From positions 73,312,520 through 73,376,519 of the forward strand of contig NC_058339.1 of NCBI RefSeq assembly GCF_905475395.1: DNA of 64,000 nucleotides, in the 5' to 3' direction. Of the stretch, positions 1 to 16,700 are shown one piece after another (position 1 is the first letter of the stretch; every line of letters starts with the position of its first letter). The position numbers were made by a program, and so were the translations under genes. The notes beneath the pieces were generated by a model that was not told where the DNA came from, did no database searches, and was given only the letters and a program-made list of their open reading frames with translations. This DNA is from Chrysoperla carnea. Its lineage: Eukaryota > Arthropoda > Insecta > Neuroptera > Chrysopidae.

Positions 1-59
1 GGTGTATTTAATAATAATAATAAAACATAAGAGAGGTACATAAATGGGTACCAAGCACC

Positions 60-605
60 TAGACCAAGAAGTTCTCTTGAGAACTACCTACCACCCAAAG
101 GCGAGACGTCTCCGGGTAAGAGGTGCTATTTTAATTAGATAAAGCTAGAGAATTTTGCCTATACGGAGGACGATGAAACCATCGTTCTCCATACAGGCCT
201 TGTAAGTGAGATCATCAGAGATCCCCATGTTATGAAGGTAGTAGTTCAATCGACATTATTTTGCTAAGACTCCACCCTTTTCTGTGCCCTAGTGAGTTTC
301 AGGCGAGGACATTCGAATGGCCTAGCTGTGGTTATACAAAGCTTGGCCTATCGCATGCTCTGCGAGTCTCAGTAATCAAGATATGTCTGTCGTAGCCATC
401 CCTTAATTCGATGAATTACGAAACATCTTGCTACGGGGCATGATAGGCTCGGGTGAAACGAACGCTTGAGACGACCCCTCTCGTTTCAACAAGATCGCTT
501 CTTCATTCCCTTTAACGCTAGAGTGGCCCGGTGCACAGATCAGTCGGACTGTGTTATTCAGTCACAGGTGATACAGTTCCTTGAAACAGCAGGCGATTTA
601 TTTAT
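60..605 (-). mobile_element. Non-LTR retrotransposon remnant (RNase H and 3' end), copy A
   Basis: On the minus strand near 510-545 a decayed RNase H motif reads A-P-G-H-S-S-V-K-G-N-E-E-A, the signature found near the C-terminus of Jockey/I/R1-type ORF2 proteins. The stretch aligns by eye with 41300-41760 (copy C) and 15790-16075 (copy B), including the shared phrase for a gene end toward lower coordinates. The frame is broken several times, so this is a fossil. An (AAT)n-like run at about 10-23 could be the element's simple-repeat tail, cut by the window edge. Family assignment beyond non-LTR with RNase H is inference. Confidence 0.7.
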
Positions 606-863
606 TATTTAAGTGATCGGTAAATAATTGTAGCATGGTGATCAAATTATTCTTAAGTTTTCGTGATAATGGTAAAAATTCCCTGACTTTTTTGAAGTAT
701 CATAATTTGAAATTCTGATGAGGATAGAACAGTCAGCGGTGCAAATTTGCAAATTAGCTCTTAGCGAGATTTCTCTCTGGAAGATAATTAATCCAGAAAA
801 TAAAATGTACTTAAATTGAAAATTGTACACCTAACAAGAATTAATAATGTCCACTTAAATACC

Positions 864-864
<1 letters not shown>

Positions 865-907
<43 letters not shown>
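865..907. repeat. Poly-T run of 43 bases
   Basis: An uninterrupted run of T. It may be the poly-A tail of a minus-strand retrotransposed sequence, but no clear element body abuts it. Confidence 0.9.
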
Positions 908-910
<3 letters not shown>

Positions 911-968
911 CTGTCACTGCCTAGAGATGAAAATTTACTAAACTTTACTTTTAAAAATAAAATTATAC

Positions 969-1112
969 CTTTTTTAACGCTGTTTCTTTTTCGTTTATAA
1001 GTTGTGTTTTTATTACATCAATTTTATTCAAATTTTTTATGTCTTTACCCAATTCTTTATTAAGTCGTTCGATGACTTTTAGCCTTATGGGATTTTGAGT
1101 TGGAATATTCAT
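969..1112 (-). CDS. Rint1: RINT1-like protein, first coding exon (partial gene)
   Basis: On the minus strand an ATG at 1112 opens 48 codons, ending in a GTATAA donor at 968. The start lies about 18 bases after a good 3' splice site (T-rich tract then TTACAG), so an upstream non-coding exon is likely. The peptide is lysine-rich and predicted coiled coil; its core V-I-E-R-L-N-K-E-L-G-K-D-I-K-N-L-N-K-I-D resembles the start of RINT1 (pattern IEK-x-VG-N-D-L-K-S-L-K-K-L-D in the human protein). RINT1 works with ZW10 and NAG in the NRZ/Dsl1 tether for Golgi-to-ER vesicles. Following exons would lie leftward, beyond 1; nothing convincing was found in 1-968. The gene would be divergent from LSM12, with about 1.1 kb between starts. 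The short match makes the name tentative. Confidence 0.55.
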
Positions 1113-5185
<4,073 letters not shown>

Positions 5186-5201
5186 AAATAAACTTAATAA
5201 T

Positions 5202-5253
5202 AATAAATAAAAACAAAAACAATTATTATTTATAACAAATACAAAACAATAAA
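5202..5253 (+). terminator. Lsm12: LSM12 polyadenylation signals
   Basis: AATAAA hexamers at 5202-5207, 5206-5211 and 5248-5253 lie 17-68 bases after the stop codon. Another overlaps the stop itself (5181-5186). The second group is the better placed. Confidence 0.6.
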
Positions 5254-6068
5254 AAAACATCAAAAACTTTAAAAAAATTAATATTATTTACAATGAAAGT
5301 TCAAAGATGGCACTAATTACGTAAAATCCATTGATGTTTATACTGTAAAAGAAGTCATTAAAAAGTATTGATTTAGAAACCACATTGGCCTGTGGTTTCG
5401 CCCGTCAACTCAATTCATATACAAATTTTCAACACTAACTCAATTTGGACGAACATTAAATCAACGCAAAGTCTTAAAAACTACGAAAAAACGGTTTTCT
5501 TACTAGGAACCCCCTCCGAACTAACTTTCAAAAATAAACTTAATATTTTTAGTGATCTAGTTTACAGTATAAAACATCTACGATAGGATATTATTTTACA
5601 TGATGTCTCGATTTTGTCTGAAAAAATTTCACGATTTTCATTTAGAAAATTCCAGAAATTTTTATATTTTGTACCAATTTTTTTTTTTTTTTTTACAAAA
5701 TATCGCTTTGCATACTAAAGTTTGTCAAAGCTGTGCCATCCATCCCTTTAGATAAACAAATTTGTCGACTGAATTGAAAGCACAGTTGTTAAATTTTATC
5801 ACAAAATAGAAATTGCCATCAACGACAAAACGGAACGTTGTAAATTATTCTGGTTTTTTTTAACTTGAGTGGCAGAACGGTAGTTAAAACGAGGAAAAAA
5901 TTTGTGCATATTTCACTGATGGGCAAAGAAAGTGAGATAATACAAACGCTAAAACTCTCATAAGTTAAAATGAATCCATCCAGTGTTTTGCTGTCAATCG
6001 AGCCCGAATGTATTTTAAGCATGTGGATATTTTATAACGAAGGTATAAAAAAACAAGGAGGATAAGTC

Positions 6069-6373
6069 AAGAACGTATATAATAAGGATATAAAACTCGA
6101 GTGGAGAGGGTAGCAGGAAAAAAACCGTCTATCTGGGCGAAGTCTAGTCCTCTCGGTCGTTACGTTCTTTGTACTGTGCGTCAGGCTGTCTTTATTATCA
6201 ATTTTTTGCCTTTTTCAATCTATTGAAAGTGATTGAAAACATATTTTCAATCACTTAGACAGGCTGTTGCTCTGTACAGAGTACGCAACGACCGATGACT
6301 AGACTCCGCCCAGATAGGCGCCACGCCTATTGGTCGACATAGGAAATTGCATGTCCTTATTATATACATTCTT
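6069..6373. mobile_element. MITE with long terminal inverted repeats
   Basis: The left end AAGAACGTATATAATAAGGA matches the reverse complement of the right end (TCCTTATTATATACATTCTT). After a short unpaired segment the symmetry resumes with TATCTGGGCGAAGTCTAGTC and GGTCGTTACGT and continues to GACAGGCTGTC around a central TTGAAAGTGATTGAAAACA loop. The whole 305-bp element is thus nearly palindromic. No transposase is present and a target-site duplication could not be fixed by eye. Confidence 0.75.
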
Positions 6374-7309
6374 GGGATAAGTCCTTGCGGACACATAGTA
6401 AAAAGAGTTTTCTATTCGATTTTCTATGCCTTTCAGTGTATAATTAATCAAGTGGCATTGTTAAAGTTTTATGAAAATGTAAATAAATTTAAGAAAATAA
6501 AATAAATATCAGTATTTATAAAATGAAGTGTACCAAAATTTTTGAATTTTCATTGTAGGGTCTTTGAGATCAAAATACAAGACCTCTGTAACATACTACG
6601 TTGATAATATTATTTTCGTTTGGTGTAGAACATACATGACGTCATGCAAGCGGCAAATTTAGCAACTTTATACTACATAGTTTTTAAAAAAGTGCTGCAT
6701 ATTACATAAATGAATGTGACGATTAATCTGGTAAACATGAAAATGTCAGTCCCGTAGTTACTGCAAGTTTTAGTTATTCAAAATAGTAATTATATGTCTA
6801 GAGTGTTAGGAGAGCATCTGTAAAAAGTAAAAACTAACATGTTTGCCTAATAAACTTATTATTTAAATGACAAAGGAATAAGAAAGTTAAGGGCAGGAAA
6901 GAAAAAAAACTTGCTAGAGTAATAATATATAAGATTACTGAACTGTTATTAAAAATTAAAAAACGGTTGTTAAAAACTTCACAAAATTCAAAATAATAGT
7001 AAAATTCTCAGAAATCAGCTGAATTTTTTGAAAATCGTTACGTAAATTGAGTTGCAAGATTCAACTCGAAATAACATACATACATTGCAAGATAAATAAA
7101 AGCTTGTAAAATAGGATGAGTATTTAAAATTGTTTTGTAACAACCTGGTGATCGTATGCAAGATTAATGAAATCCATGGTTACCACCTCATATATATTAC
7201 TTTGGTTACGTAAGCAAAAAATTACCTCAGAAAGTGGACGTCAATCAAGTTGTTATTATTTCTTCTCCACATTTAAAAATTCAAATGTAAAAGCAACCTC
7301 TTACATTAC

Positions 7310-7385
7310 GGTTCGGGTACGAGGAATCGAACCCGAGTTTTCTGAGTGAAAGTCAGATATCCACAATTCTCAAGATCCGATTTTT
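7310..7385 (-). pseudogene. tRNA-Glu-derived fragment (pseudogene or SINE head)
   Basis: On the minus strand GGATATCTGACTTTCACTCA is followed by GAAAACTCGGGTTCGATTCC, closely resembling the anticodon arm (loop CTTTCAC, anticodon TTC) and T arm of tRNA-Glu. The GGTTCGATTCC word is a perfect internal B box. The D arm and A box are badly decayed, and the T stem has mismatches, so it is not a functional tRNA. It could be a tRNA pseudogene or the head of a Glu-type SINE. Confidence 0.6.
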
Positions 7386-10253
7386 CACCGATATCTCGAA
7401 TAGTGTTCCAATTTCGATGTTATCTTTAAATGTGCTGCCATTTTGGTATTTAGAACTAGAATGTCGTGTTATTCTGGCTAACAAAATTAACGACTGCAAA
7501 AGTCATTTATGTAAATTGTAATTATTTAAGAAAAAACTAAGATTATAAAGTTGCGAATTTTGACCAACCGACCCCCCCCCCCCCCCCCGCAAATATATCA
7601 ATGCACCAAACGAATGGAGGTCGGAATCATAAAATCCACAACAAATGGCAGTTTTACCTTCTTAGTAAAAAAAAAAACAATGCAGGTTATTCAATACAAA
7701 ATAATGCAAATTTAGACAGATAATATAAATCCAAAAATGCTAAAAAAAATATTATTATTGATTTAAAAAAAAAATTTGATTCAACCAAATTTTTTATTTT
7801 TGAAGCAATCCATTTACGATTTAAATTTTTGAGCAACTTGTAGCAGGCCTAGAGCCAGGCGTAATATTTGACAGTCATTTCAGAATGGTTGAAAATTTAT
7901 GATGTTTTTGTCAAATAATAGACAATTTGTATAGCCAGGGGAGTCCTTTTTCAGGAGGCCTTGAAATTTTTATTTGCGCGGCAAGTGTAATTTTGATGAA
8001 TACTCATTCATGACGATAAATACTAATTCATGACGGGGCTGGATACGAAGATAATTGAATAAAAAATGAAAAAATCATTTTGTACGATACTTAACAAAGC
8101 GCGGTGTCCGTTGCCCGATATCTTGAAAGTTTCAGTTTTTAAGGGTTCGGGCAGAAGGCATGTCTTTTTTTCGAGTGTCGGGAAAAACATTTTTTGCGTT
8201 TTTATTTAAGGTTGATCGGAAATTAAGGGCAATGCATAGATAATAGTCTGAACTTTTGATATGTAATTTATTGATAGCTTCGTTGAAAAAATCAAACGAA
8301 GAGTTTTCATAAAATGAATCAATGAAAATTAAATGAACGCATACATTTCATACCTTTTGTAGATTAAAAAATAAAAACTTCTGCTTTCATAAATTAAATC
8401 TCTGACTTTAAAATTAAAAAATAGTGTCTGAAGAAGAGGTTTGGAAATATTTCCTTATTGAATATCGTCCAATATCAATGTACTTGTTTATCAAAATAGC
8501 CGGTTTACCTGCGTTCAATTTTATGCGACCGCACAAAAATATACCGGTTTCATTCCGTTAGATAAAATTATTGTTGTATGCATGTCTGCGGTCGCATAAA
8601 AGCGAAAGATTTTAAGCTTGCCATAAATTAAAAATTTTGACTGGCAATAGCATTTTTTTCCAGCTATTTGAAAATGACTACCACATGAAATATTAGGGTT
8701 GGCCCTAGACTATACGTATAAAACGATGCAAATATATAAAATTATATATTTCCTATTGAAAATAATTCTGTTACCATTTTTTAAAAATATTTTTAGATTT
8801 TTTTAAAATTAAATACATTTTTTACAAATGGTCCTAAGGCCTTAAGGCTTTTGACAAATGTCTAACAGCCGGTCTTAACTTCGTTTGTGTGACCTCATAA
8901 AGAAAAAGGTTATTTTTTGAGTTGATGCATCTTTTCGAGTTAAAAAGGTTTCAGATTTGTCAATAAAGGGGCGATTATTATCTGATTATTTGAGACACTT
9001 TAAATCCATGAATAAGCCCTAAGGGCTAACAAAAAGTTTAGTTAAATATAAGAGATAATTGCTGGAAAACCTTTGGATCGAATATCTTAATCTCTGACTT
9101 AGCTACACTTCCTTAGTAAAACGTTGTCTCCTTTGAGCACTATATCGGCCTTGAAGTTGTAATTTTGTTAAAATTTGGTAAGATGGCACTGTTTTATAAA
9201 ATCTATGAAGATATATTCTTCAACAGAATATTTTTCGATAAATATTTTATTCAATCTTCATCATCGGGCAAGCTGAAACTAGGTATAAACACCATATCGT
9301 TTCTTATCAATAAATCAACTTATTTCAATTTCCCTCGCTAGAGGCGCTACTGTAATACGAGTTTCACTTTCCTTAGCTAATTTCTGAAACAAAATTCAAA
9401 GTGGAAAATAGTTAACTTCCATATATCAGTGCTGCAATCAACTAAACTTAGGTTTAAGCAACAAATTGAATGAAATAATGGATGCGTTTAGCTGAAGAGA
9501 TCCCTCAATAATGCTGGGTTATTATTGGCACCCCATGCGTCTTTTATAAAAAAAATCGTATCATCGATATATGGGGTGCCGCTACTAACTGAAACATCTT
9601 GAGCGCTTACTTTAGCTGGATGCAACCAAATTTATGAATTAAAAAAATTTAAAGAAAATCGTGGATTAGCTTCACTTTTTTTGGTTTATTTATAACAATT
9701 GTTATCACAACAACAACTCAACATTTACAAAATTTATTTAAAAAATTTAAATAAACAACAGATTTTTAATTAATATATTATTATAAATTAAAAAAAAAAA
9801 ATTATTGATTTTTTGAGAATGGTTACTAAAATTTTAAACAGTAGTTTTTTTTTTTGGTTCTCTGCTGATTCGATAAAATCAGTGTTTTTTTTGGTAGGGC
9901 CTTCAAAATTCTTCTGTTTAAAATTATTGTAAATATTTTTGAAAAGAACGTTTTGTTACAAATTCCTTTTTTGTTTGTATAAAAAAAAAAAAAAAATACA
10001 AATTAAAAAATATTATTAAATATATTTGTTTCATTTTATAATTTATACGCTTTTCTTTGTACCCAAATTATTTTTCCTTTAGTCATAAGGTCTGGAATCA
10101 AGGATATCGACTGTTTAATTTATAAATCTATAAAGGAATCTCAGGCGATTACTCGAAAACGATATCTACGAAACTCCTTAAATATGTGAAAATAGATTAT
10201 TTTTATTCAAACCGAAAAATTTTGAAAATTTAAAGAGTACAGTTAATTAAATA

Positions 10254-10518
10254 CAGTGGAACCTCGATAACTCGAACTCATGGGAATGAGTTTTCGACTC
10301 AACAAGTAGTTCTAAAGTAGTAGCTAAAATTTTGGCTTAGATAGGAGCGATTATATCTTACTAACTGTTACAATATTTCGCAGGGAATTAACTTCGATCG
10401 AGTTACAAAGTGTAATTAATTCGAGATACCGATTAAGGGTTCGGAGGATGGGAATGACATTTTTTTCGATTTACTGAGGTTACGACTTAAAGAGGCTCGA
10501 TTTATTGAGATTCCAATG
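10254..10518. mobile_element. pogo/Tigger-like MITE with TA target duplication
   Basis: The left end CAGTGGAACCTCGATAACTC and the right end (reverse complement CATTGGAATCTCAATAAATC) form imperfect terminal inverted repeats of the type seen in Tc1/mariner-superfamily pogo/Tigger elements. Both ends are flanked by TA, the target-site duplication of that superfamily. At 265 bp with no open frame it is non-autonomous. It lies about 200 bases past the stop of the NACHT-WD gene. Confidence 0.75.
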
Positions 10519-10657
10519 TATATTGCCCAATATGGCGAACGCAGAACAACTTTTCCTTCGAAAAATCTAATTCATTTGGCCAAGTAGTTTCTAAAAATAT
10601 TGCCTATCCTTTGACGGGGACAATTATTATGACTATCTATCGAAATAGAATGGGTAT

Positions 10658-10663
10658 TTTATT
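10658..10663 (-). terminator. Polyadenylation signal of the NACHT-WD gene
   Basis: AATAAA on the minus strand, 62-68 bases after the stop codon at 10726. Confidence 0.55.
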
Positions 10664-10725
10664 AATAAAAACTACAAAATAACATTAATTAAATAATTTC
10701 TTGTCGGTTCTGTTTTTTCTTCCAA

Positions 10726-13700
10726 TTATTCCTCTTCATTGTCGTCATCAAGTACTTGAGATGCTGGAACGATATTAGCATTATGCCAGCTTTTAGTAAG
10801 TTGTGCAACACTTGCAGCTGCTTTAAATTTTCTTTGGGCTCGTAATTTTTCTAAATTTCTCTTCCACTGAAAAATAAGCAAAAAAATTTCGCCTTATTTT
10901 TAATCATATTTTGCTAAATTCTGGAATTAAATGCCGACAAGCTTGCGCCATAATAATTTCAAATTGACTACCAAGTACCTATCGATGTTTTGCTACACTT
11001 CATGAACTGAACAGAAGTTTAGTGTAAGTGGTGGAAATTAAAAACAGTTTACATTTTTTTTAATAAATGTTGTGAAAATAAAATATAATGAAAATTATTA
11101 TAAAAAATAGTTTTTAATTTATGTCAAGTTAAATGATTTTCATATATTTGTGATATTTTAAGTAATTATATCGCTCGGGTAAGTTAATTAAGTTATTCGA
11201 AATTTTGCAAACTTTAAAACATAAACGAAAAAAGTGTCAAAAATTTAAGTTTTAAATAAGTAATAAGATTGATTATCATGAAAAACTGATTATTTTTTAA
11301 AAATATAAATCTAATTTAAATTGTTTAAAGTTTTATTATATTTTATTTCAGTATTTGTATAAAAAAATGCCAACATAACCTTTAAATTATAAAAGGGGTG
11401 AGTATGACTTTGTATATATATTTTTAAACTTATTTTGGGGCAGCAAAAATTATTTATTTTATGTATAGAAACAAAATTAAGTTGTATTTTTAAATATTGT
11501 GTTATACCCCGGTACACGACAATATACGTTTTACATAGTTAGATAAACACATTTTACCGGCATTAACAAAAATTTCTAATAAATCAATGAAACTCGTATT
11601 TTTCCAAAACTGTTTACAAATACATTAAAATTGAACTATGAGCCTACCTATCTATATACGAATGCAACTATTTGAAGGAAAACCAATTTTTTACGGCCAA
11701 TTTGCAACCAAAATGAACAAATAATCAAGGAAATCGAAATAACCGTGCAAACTTATTTCCGACCAGTTTGCAACGTAAATTTTATTTCAATCGTGATTGT
11801 TGGCTCTAAACCTCTAGTTTAATTAAACCAATTTTGCTAGAATTAAGTGATTTATAGTTTAAAACCATCCTCGTAGAAGGGTGCGGATGACAGAGAGTAG
11901 TCTTCTCATCACAAAAACTTTCGAGTTAGCTGTTGGTATACCTTATTTAAATATTTATGAAGAGTTAAAAATATTAAATTTAAATCTAATATGTCTCTTA
12001 ATGCGAGGATTAAAAATGGATGATATGCAATAACTCAACCCAATTTAACACGACTCTATAAAAATTATAATAATTGCAACCTCTTTTGATTTATTTTATT
12101 GAATTACCAACTCTTATTACAGGCTATAGAGAATTTTTTCTTGCATTAAATTACAAGAGTTATTTTCTTATTTAAGGGTTCAATATAAGTTTGAGGGCGT
12201 AAGTGCCACCATTTTGAGAAAAATCATTTCGGCCTATATCTCCATAAAAATGCACTTTAGGCCAAAAATGGTAATCACCTTTGTTGTAGATAACTTCTTG
12301 GTATTTGGTTAAATATTAATTTTCAAAAAAAGTTGCTGTTTTTGCACTCCCGCCTTCCATATTTGTAAGGATTTTGTGCATTTACATTCAATATGTGACA
12401 TTGAAGTGAATTTTACTTTTTATCGCAAAAAAATCATCCCAAAAAATTTTGTGTACCAATTTCGGCATAAAAAAATTAAAAAATTTCACTTACTGCTAAA
12501 ATATCATTATAGAAAAAACCTGGACGAAGAGATTAAGCCCTGAAAAATATCGCTCTATCATAATCCCTCGGTCAAGAGTAAAGTTTTTATTTTATTTTAT
12601 TTTTATTTTTATCGCAAAAAGGCGATATTTAAAAAACTTTCCAATTTTGCTCTTAATTGCTAACAAACTGAAAGTTTGCGAATCTATTATTCATACCTTC
12701 ATCAAATATCAACTTTAAAATCGAAAAAGAAAAAAGGTTATAAAGAAATTTAAAAACGACAATTTTCGCTCATTTTCTAGTTTTCTCGCGCACCTACCTA
12801 TCCAAATCGGACTTACCAATCGTTAGGTTTTTCTTGATTTTTTTTTGATATCTACAACTTTTCTATTTAGTTTTTTTTTTTCGTAAGAAAACCGTTTTTT
12901 TGACTTTTACCAAGTTAACTCAGCCATTGATTCGGCGTAAAAATAAAACGCTATGTTTTTTGGATTGTTTTGTTCTATAACAATGTATTTTCAGTTGGAT
13001 TACTATTTATTTTTAAAAAATAACTCCTTTAATTTAGTGTATTATTGGTAAGAAAAACGAACTTATCTATTACTTATATATGGTTAAAAATTTCTTTGGT
13101 TACCTCCTCATCTCTTGATGGTAATGTTTGTAGATAGTCAACCATTTCGGGTCTTTGAGGGTCGGCTATGGCCAAAACACTTAAACATCCATCGACTGTA
13201 CCCAAAACAACAGCTTTACCATCTACCGTACTCTTAATTGCAGTTAATTCAGCTTGTACCCGATAATTTGCTATCATTTTAGTGTCCTCAGTTCTAAAAA
13301 AAAAAAAGATTATTTTTATTTCCAATTGTTAGTTTCAGTCCATAAAACGACCGTTTGCTCTAATTCAGATAGTAGGAGAACAATAGTTTAAAAAAAATCT
13401 GAATATAGAGAAGCAGGTCGTTTCTGGAACTATTCTAATTTTTTATCAGCGCGGTAACATACCGGAAAACTCGTACAGTTTTTCTGCCACTATGATAGTA
13501 CAGCACATAATCATCCGTGCTACTAAATAGGCAGATAATCGTAAACACTCCTTCTGCAACTTTTGGAATAAATGTTTTCACAGTGGTACCTTTTTTTAAT
13601 TCGATCATTTCTAAACCACCCCTAAGATATAATTCTTCGTATAATTTAAGATTACAACTCGTTAAGTTCATTCATTACCTTTGAGGAGCATAAAGACCAT

Positions 13701-16700
13701 ATTTTGAGTCTGAAGTACAACTCCCACACCATTTTGGTACAGTTCGTATATATTTTTTGGATTTTACATCAAACACAGCACCTTTGTCAGATAAAATGAC
13801 TCCAACCCAACTACCTTTATTTGGCATCGCGACTAAAGATGCAACATCCTTTGAAAAAAACCGAAATATTGAATAAGATAAAATAACTTAGTGTTTCGCA
13901 AACTAAAGTGTATTCGAGAAGTATCAACCCAACGGGAAAGAAATAATCTGATGATTATTTCCTCCCTTTGATATATTTTTAAAAATATATCAAAGTTTTG
14001 TGGCAAAAAACAAATTAGTGCAGCTCTTGAGATCAAAAAAAGGGAACAACATCCTTTTTAAAATCAAAATACATCCACATCCTAGAGGAAAAGTGAATCA
14101 TCAGGCAGATATGAGTTTTTATACAACTTAGAAGATTATTTATAATGCAGAAAATTGAGAAAAGCGATAATGTAAACTCTTAATGGATTAAGAGCCAGAC
14201 CAAATAAATTCTGTGAATTTACTAACGCTGATCATTTGAAGATTGGTTATAGTAGTTGTGTACACACACATACTGCCGTCAGTCAAGCGAATGGTAGAAC
14301 AATGGTCAGATATATGCTATCAAAACGGTTATGATTGCCGTGATATATAAATGAATTTACGAAAGCTGAAAATTGTAAAGAACTGTTAAGAGAGTCAGTA
14401 AGTTAAATGTGAGTTAAATAAACAGAGCTGGCCAGTTAGCCCTAATGTATGTACAATAAATAAATAAGATGCAATTAATTTATTAAACTTGAAAAGTTTT
14501 TTAAAGATATTTAATTGTATATTATCTATAAATAAAATGGTCAGCCAACCATATTGTGAAACAACTCCCGTCAGTTAGCCAAAAAATATTAAAAAATATA
14601 CGAAGAATTGAAATAAAAACATTTTTTTTGTTTTTATTGACTGAATATACAATTAAGTACCTCTAAAAAATTTATTATTTATTGTACATACATTAGGGCT
14701 AACTGACCAGCTCTGTTATCACATTTAGCTTACTGACTGTCATAACGGTTATTTATATACGGAAAGAGATACAGAAAGACTTTCAAACGATACACAAAGA
14801 TTTTCAAATTGCGTCAATCCTTTTTTTTTTGCCCAAATGCCGCCTAAAATTACGTTTCCACTCTACTAGAACTTGTCTTGGTAACCAGGATGGCTTTTAA
14901 AATATATTTAAAAAAATTTTAAACTAACTTTCATGCCTGATTTTAAACCAAATTTGTGGATTTGATTGCCGTTAGTTGCATTAAACACGTAAATACAATC
15001 TTTATTATTTTTATCAGCTCCAACGCATACCAAATGTAATCCATCTGATGTTTGAACCAGCTGTTTGAATGGTACACCCGATACACAACGTGTTGGATAT
15101 TCAAATGTGTACACTGTTTTACCATCTTGAACCAAAAAATAAAAAATTTATATTGAGTGTCTCAGAATGATCGTACACAGTTTCTTAGAAGCTATTTTTC
15201 TAATCGTTACATACTCTAGCTTTTTATTTATTTTTTATTTGGGGTCAAAGTTACTATAGAAATGGCCTGAAGTCTGTTGGCATCAAAGCACTCTTGTTGT
15301 TCTTAAACAGCTCCAAATGATTCATAGAGGACACCCCAGAACAGTCATTCTAGTATAACCCTACTCTAGAAATTGGTTTTAGGGTTCCGCCATCAAAGAT
15401 GAAAAAAGGAACCCTTGTAATTTTGTCATGTCCGCCTGTATTACAAAAATCATTATCTAAAAATCTGAAAACCTTTATAATCATGCCATCCAAAATTGTA
15501 TATCCCTCTCCCCTCCAACTACTGAGCCGTGTAATATAGAAACCTATAAAAAGTTTCGGTAATAGAAATCAATAAAGATTACCATCGAAAACCATTTCGA
15601 ACATAATACGCTAGTTAAAGGGGAAGAGGAGTTTCGCTAAAAATTTTGGGCATGGAGGCCAGGAAAGAGACCGAATTCATGCGGAAGAATTGACAAAATT
15701 TGCCAATGTAATTGTAGAAATTATAGTTACTTTTAGTACAACTGGCGTCGCTAGTTTTCCTTTTGCACCGAAGGTCAATCGACAGTGTCCTGTCAAGAGT
15801 CCCACCACCCTTCTCACAGTTTGGTCTACCGCATGCTCTGCGCAAAGTCCTAGTAATCAAGATGGACTTGTCCAAGCCATTCCATGATTCGGTAAATTAC
15901 GGAGCATCTTGCTAAAGAGACTGACTGGCTCAGACGAAAGGGGCGTTTGGAAAGATTCCTCTAGTGCCAACGAGTCCGCTGCTTCATTCCCTTTAACGCC
16001 AAAGTGGCCCGGTACCCGATATACTGTATTATTCAGTGCCAGGCGATCCAGTTCTTTGAAGCATAGATTATCATCGATTGAATTTTAACGCCTCAAGGGT
16101 TACAGATCTAGACACCTTTCAGCATGGCGCAGATTTCTGATTGAAATTGTTTGGGTTAATATTACACTTGAAAATAATTTTTATCCGAGTTGCAAACAAG
16201 ACAGTCTTTATGAGCGTTTATCATTTGAGGAATAATTAATGAAATTTTTACTCACCTGGTATTGAACGAACAATAACAGTAGCCGTAACACGATTCACAT
16301 CAACTCCCGAAGGATTATTAGGACGACTTGCGGCTAACACATGATGTTCATTATTCATTAAAATCAGCTGCTTAATAAACGGTTGCTGCTCTTTAAATAA
16401 TACTTGTTCCGTTAATCGGTTCCATATTAATACGTTACCACTTTCAGCGCTAATTATATACTTCGAATCTGGTGTGATTAACGCATGCGTCACAATTGCT
16501 CCCAATGTATTATCAGCTAATTTTGTTAATAATTGTCCAGTTTTCAGATCCCATACACCAACATTACCGCGCGTTACGGTTACGGCCAAATTTCCCTCGT
16601 TTGCTAAACTTTAAAAATAATACGAGAAATTCGTTATTAATTGCTAAATACTGGTTTAATTTTTGCCACTTGCATTTTTAGAGCTTTTTTCAGTTTTTGG

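Larger units (their letters stand above)
5254..10657. other. 5.4 kb intergenic region between LSM12 and the NACHT-WD gene
   Basis: No open frame here has recognisable coding character. The region holds a 305-bp MITE (6069-6373), a tRNA-Glu-derived fragment (7310-7385), a 17-base C run (7572-7588), a perfect 15-bp inverted repeat (8519-8601), a 10-bp GC-rich hairpin (9527-9580) and a pogo/Tigger-type MITE (10254-10518). Both flanking genes end here (convergent orientation). Confidence 0.65.

Noticed and set aside
7572..7588. Run of 17 C as a possible G-quadruplex signal
   Set aside because: A homopolymer may be a sequencing or slippage feature and shows no spaced G-tracts on the other strand.
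9527..9580. GGCACCCCAT and ATGGGGTGCC hairpin as a terminator or miRNA
   Set aside because: A 10-bp stem with a 34-base loop is too weak for a miRNA, and eukaryotic genes do not use such terminators. It may be a degraded MITE end.
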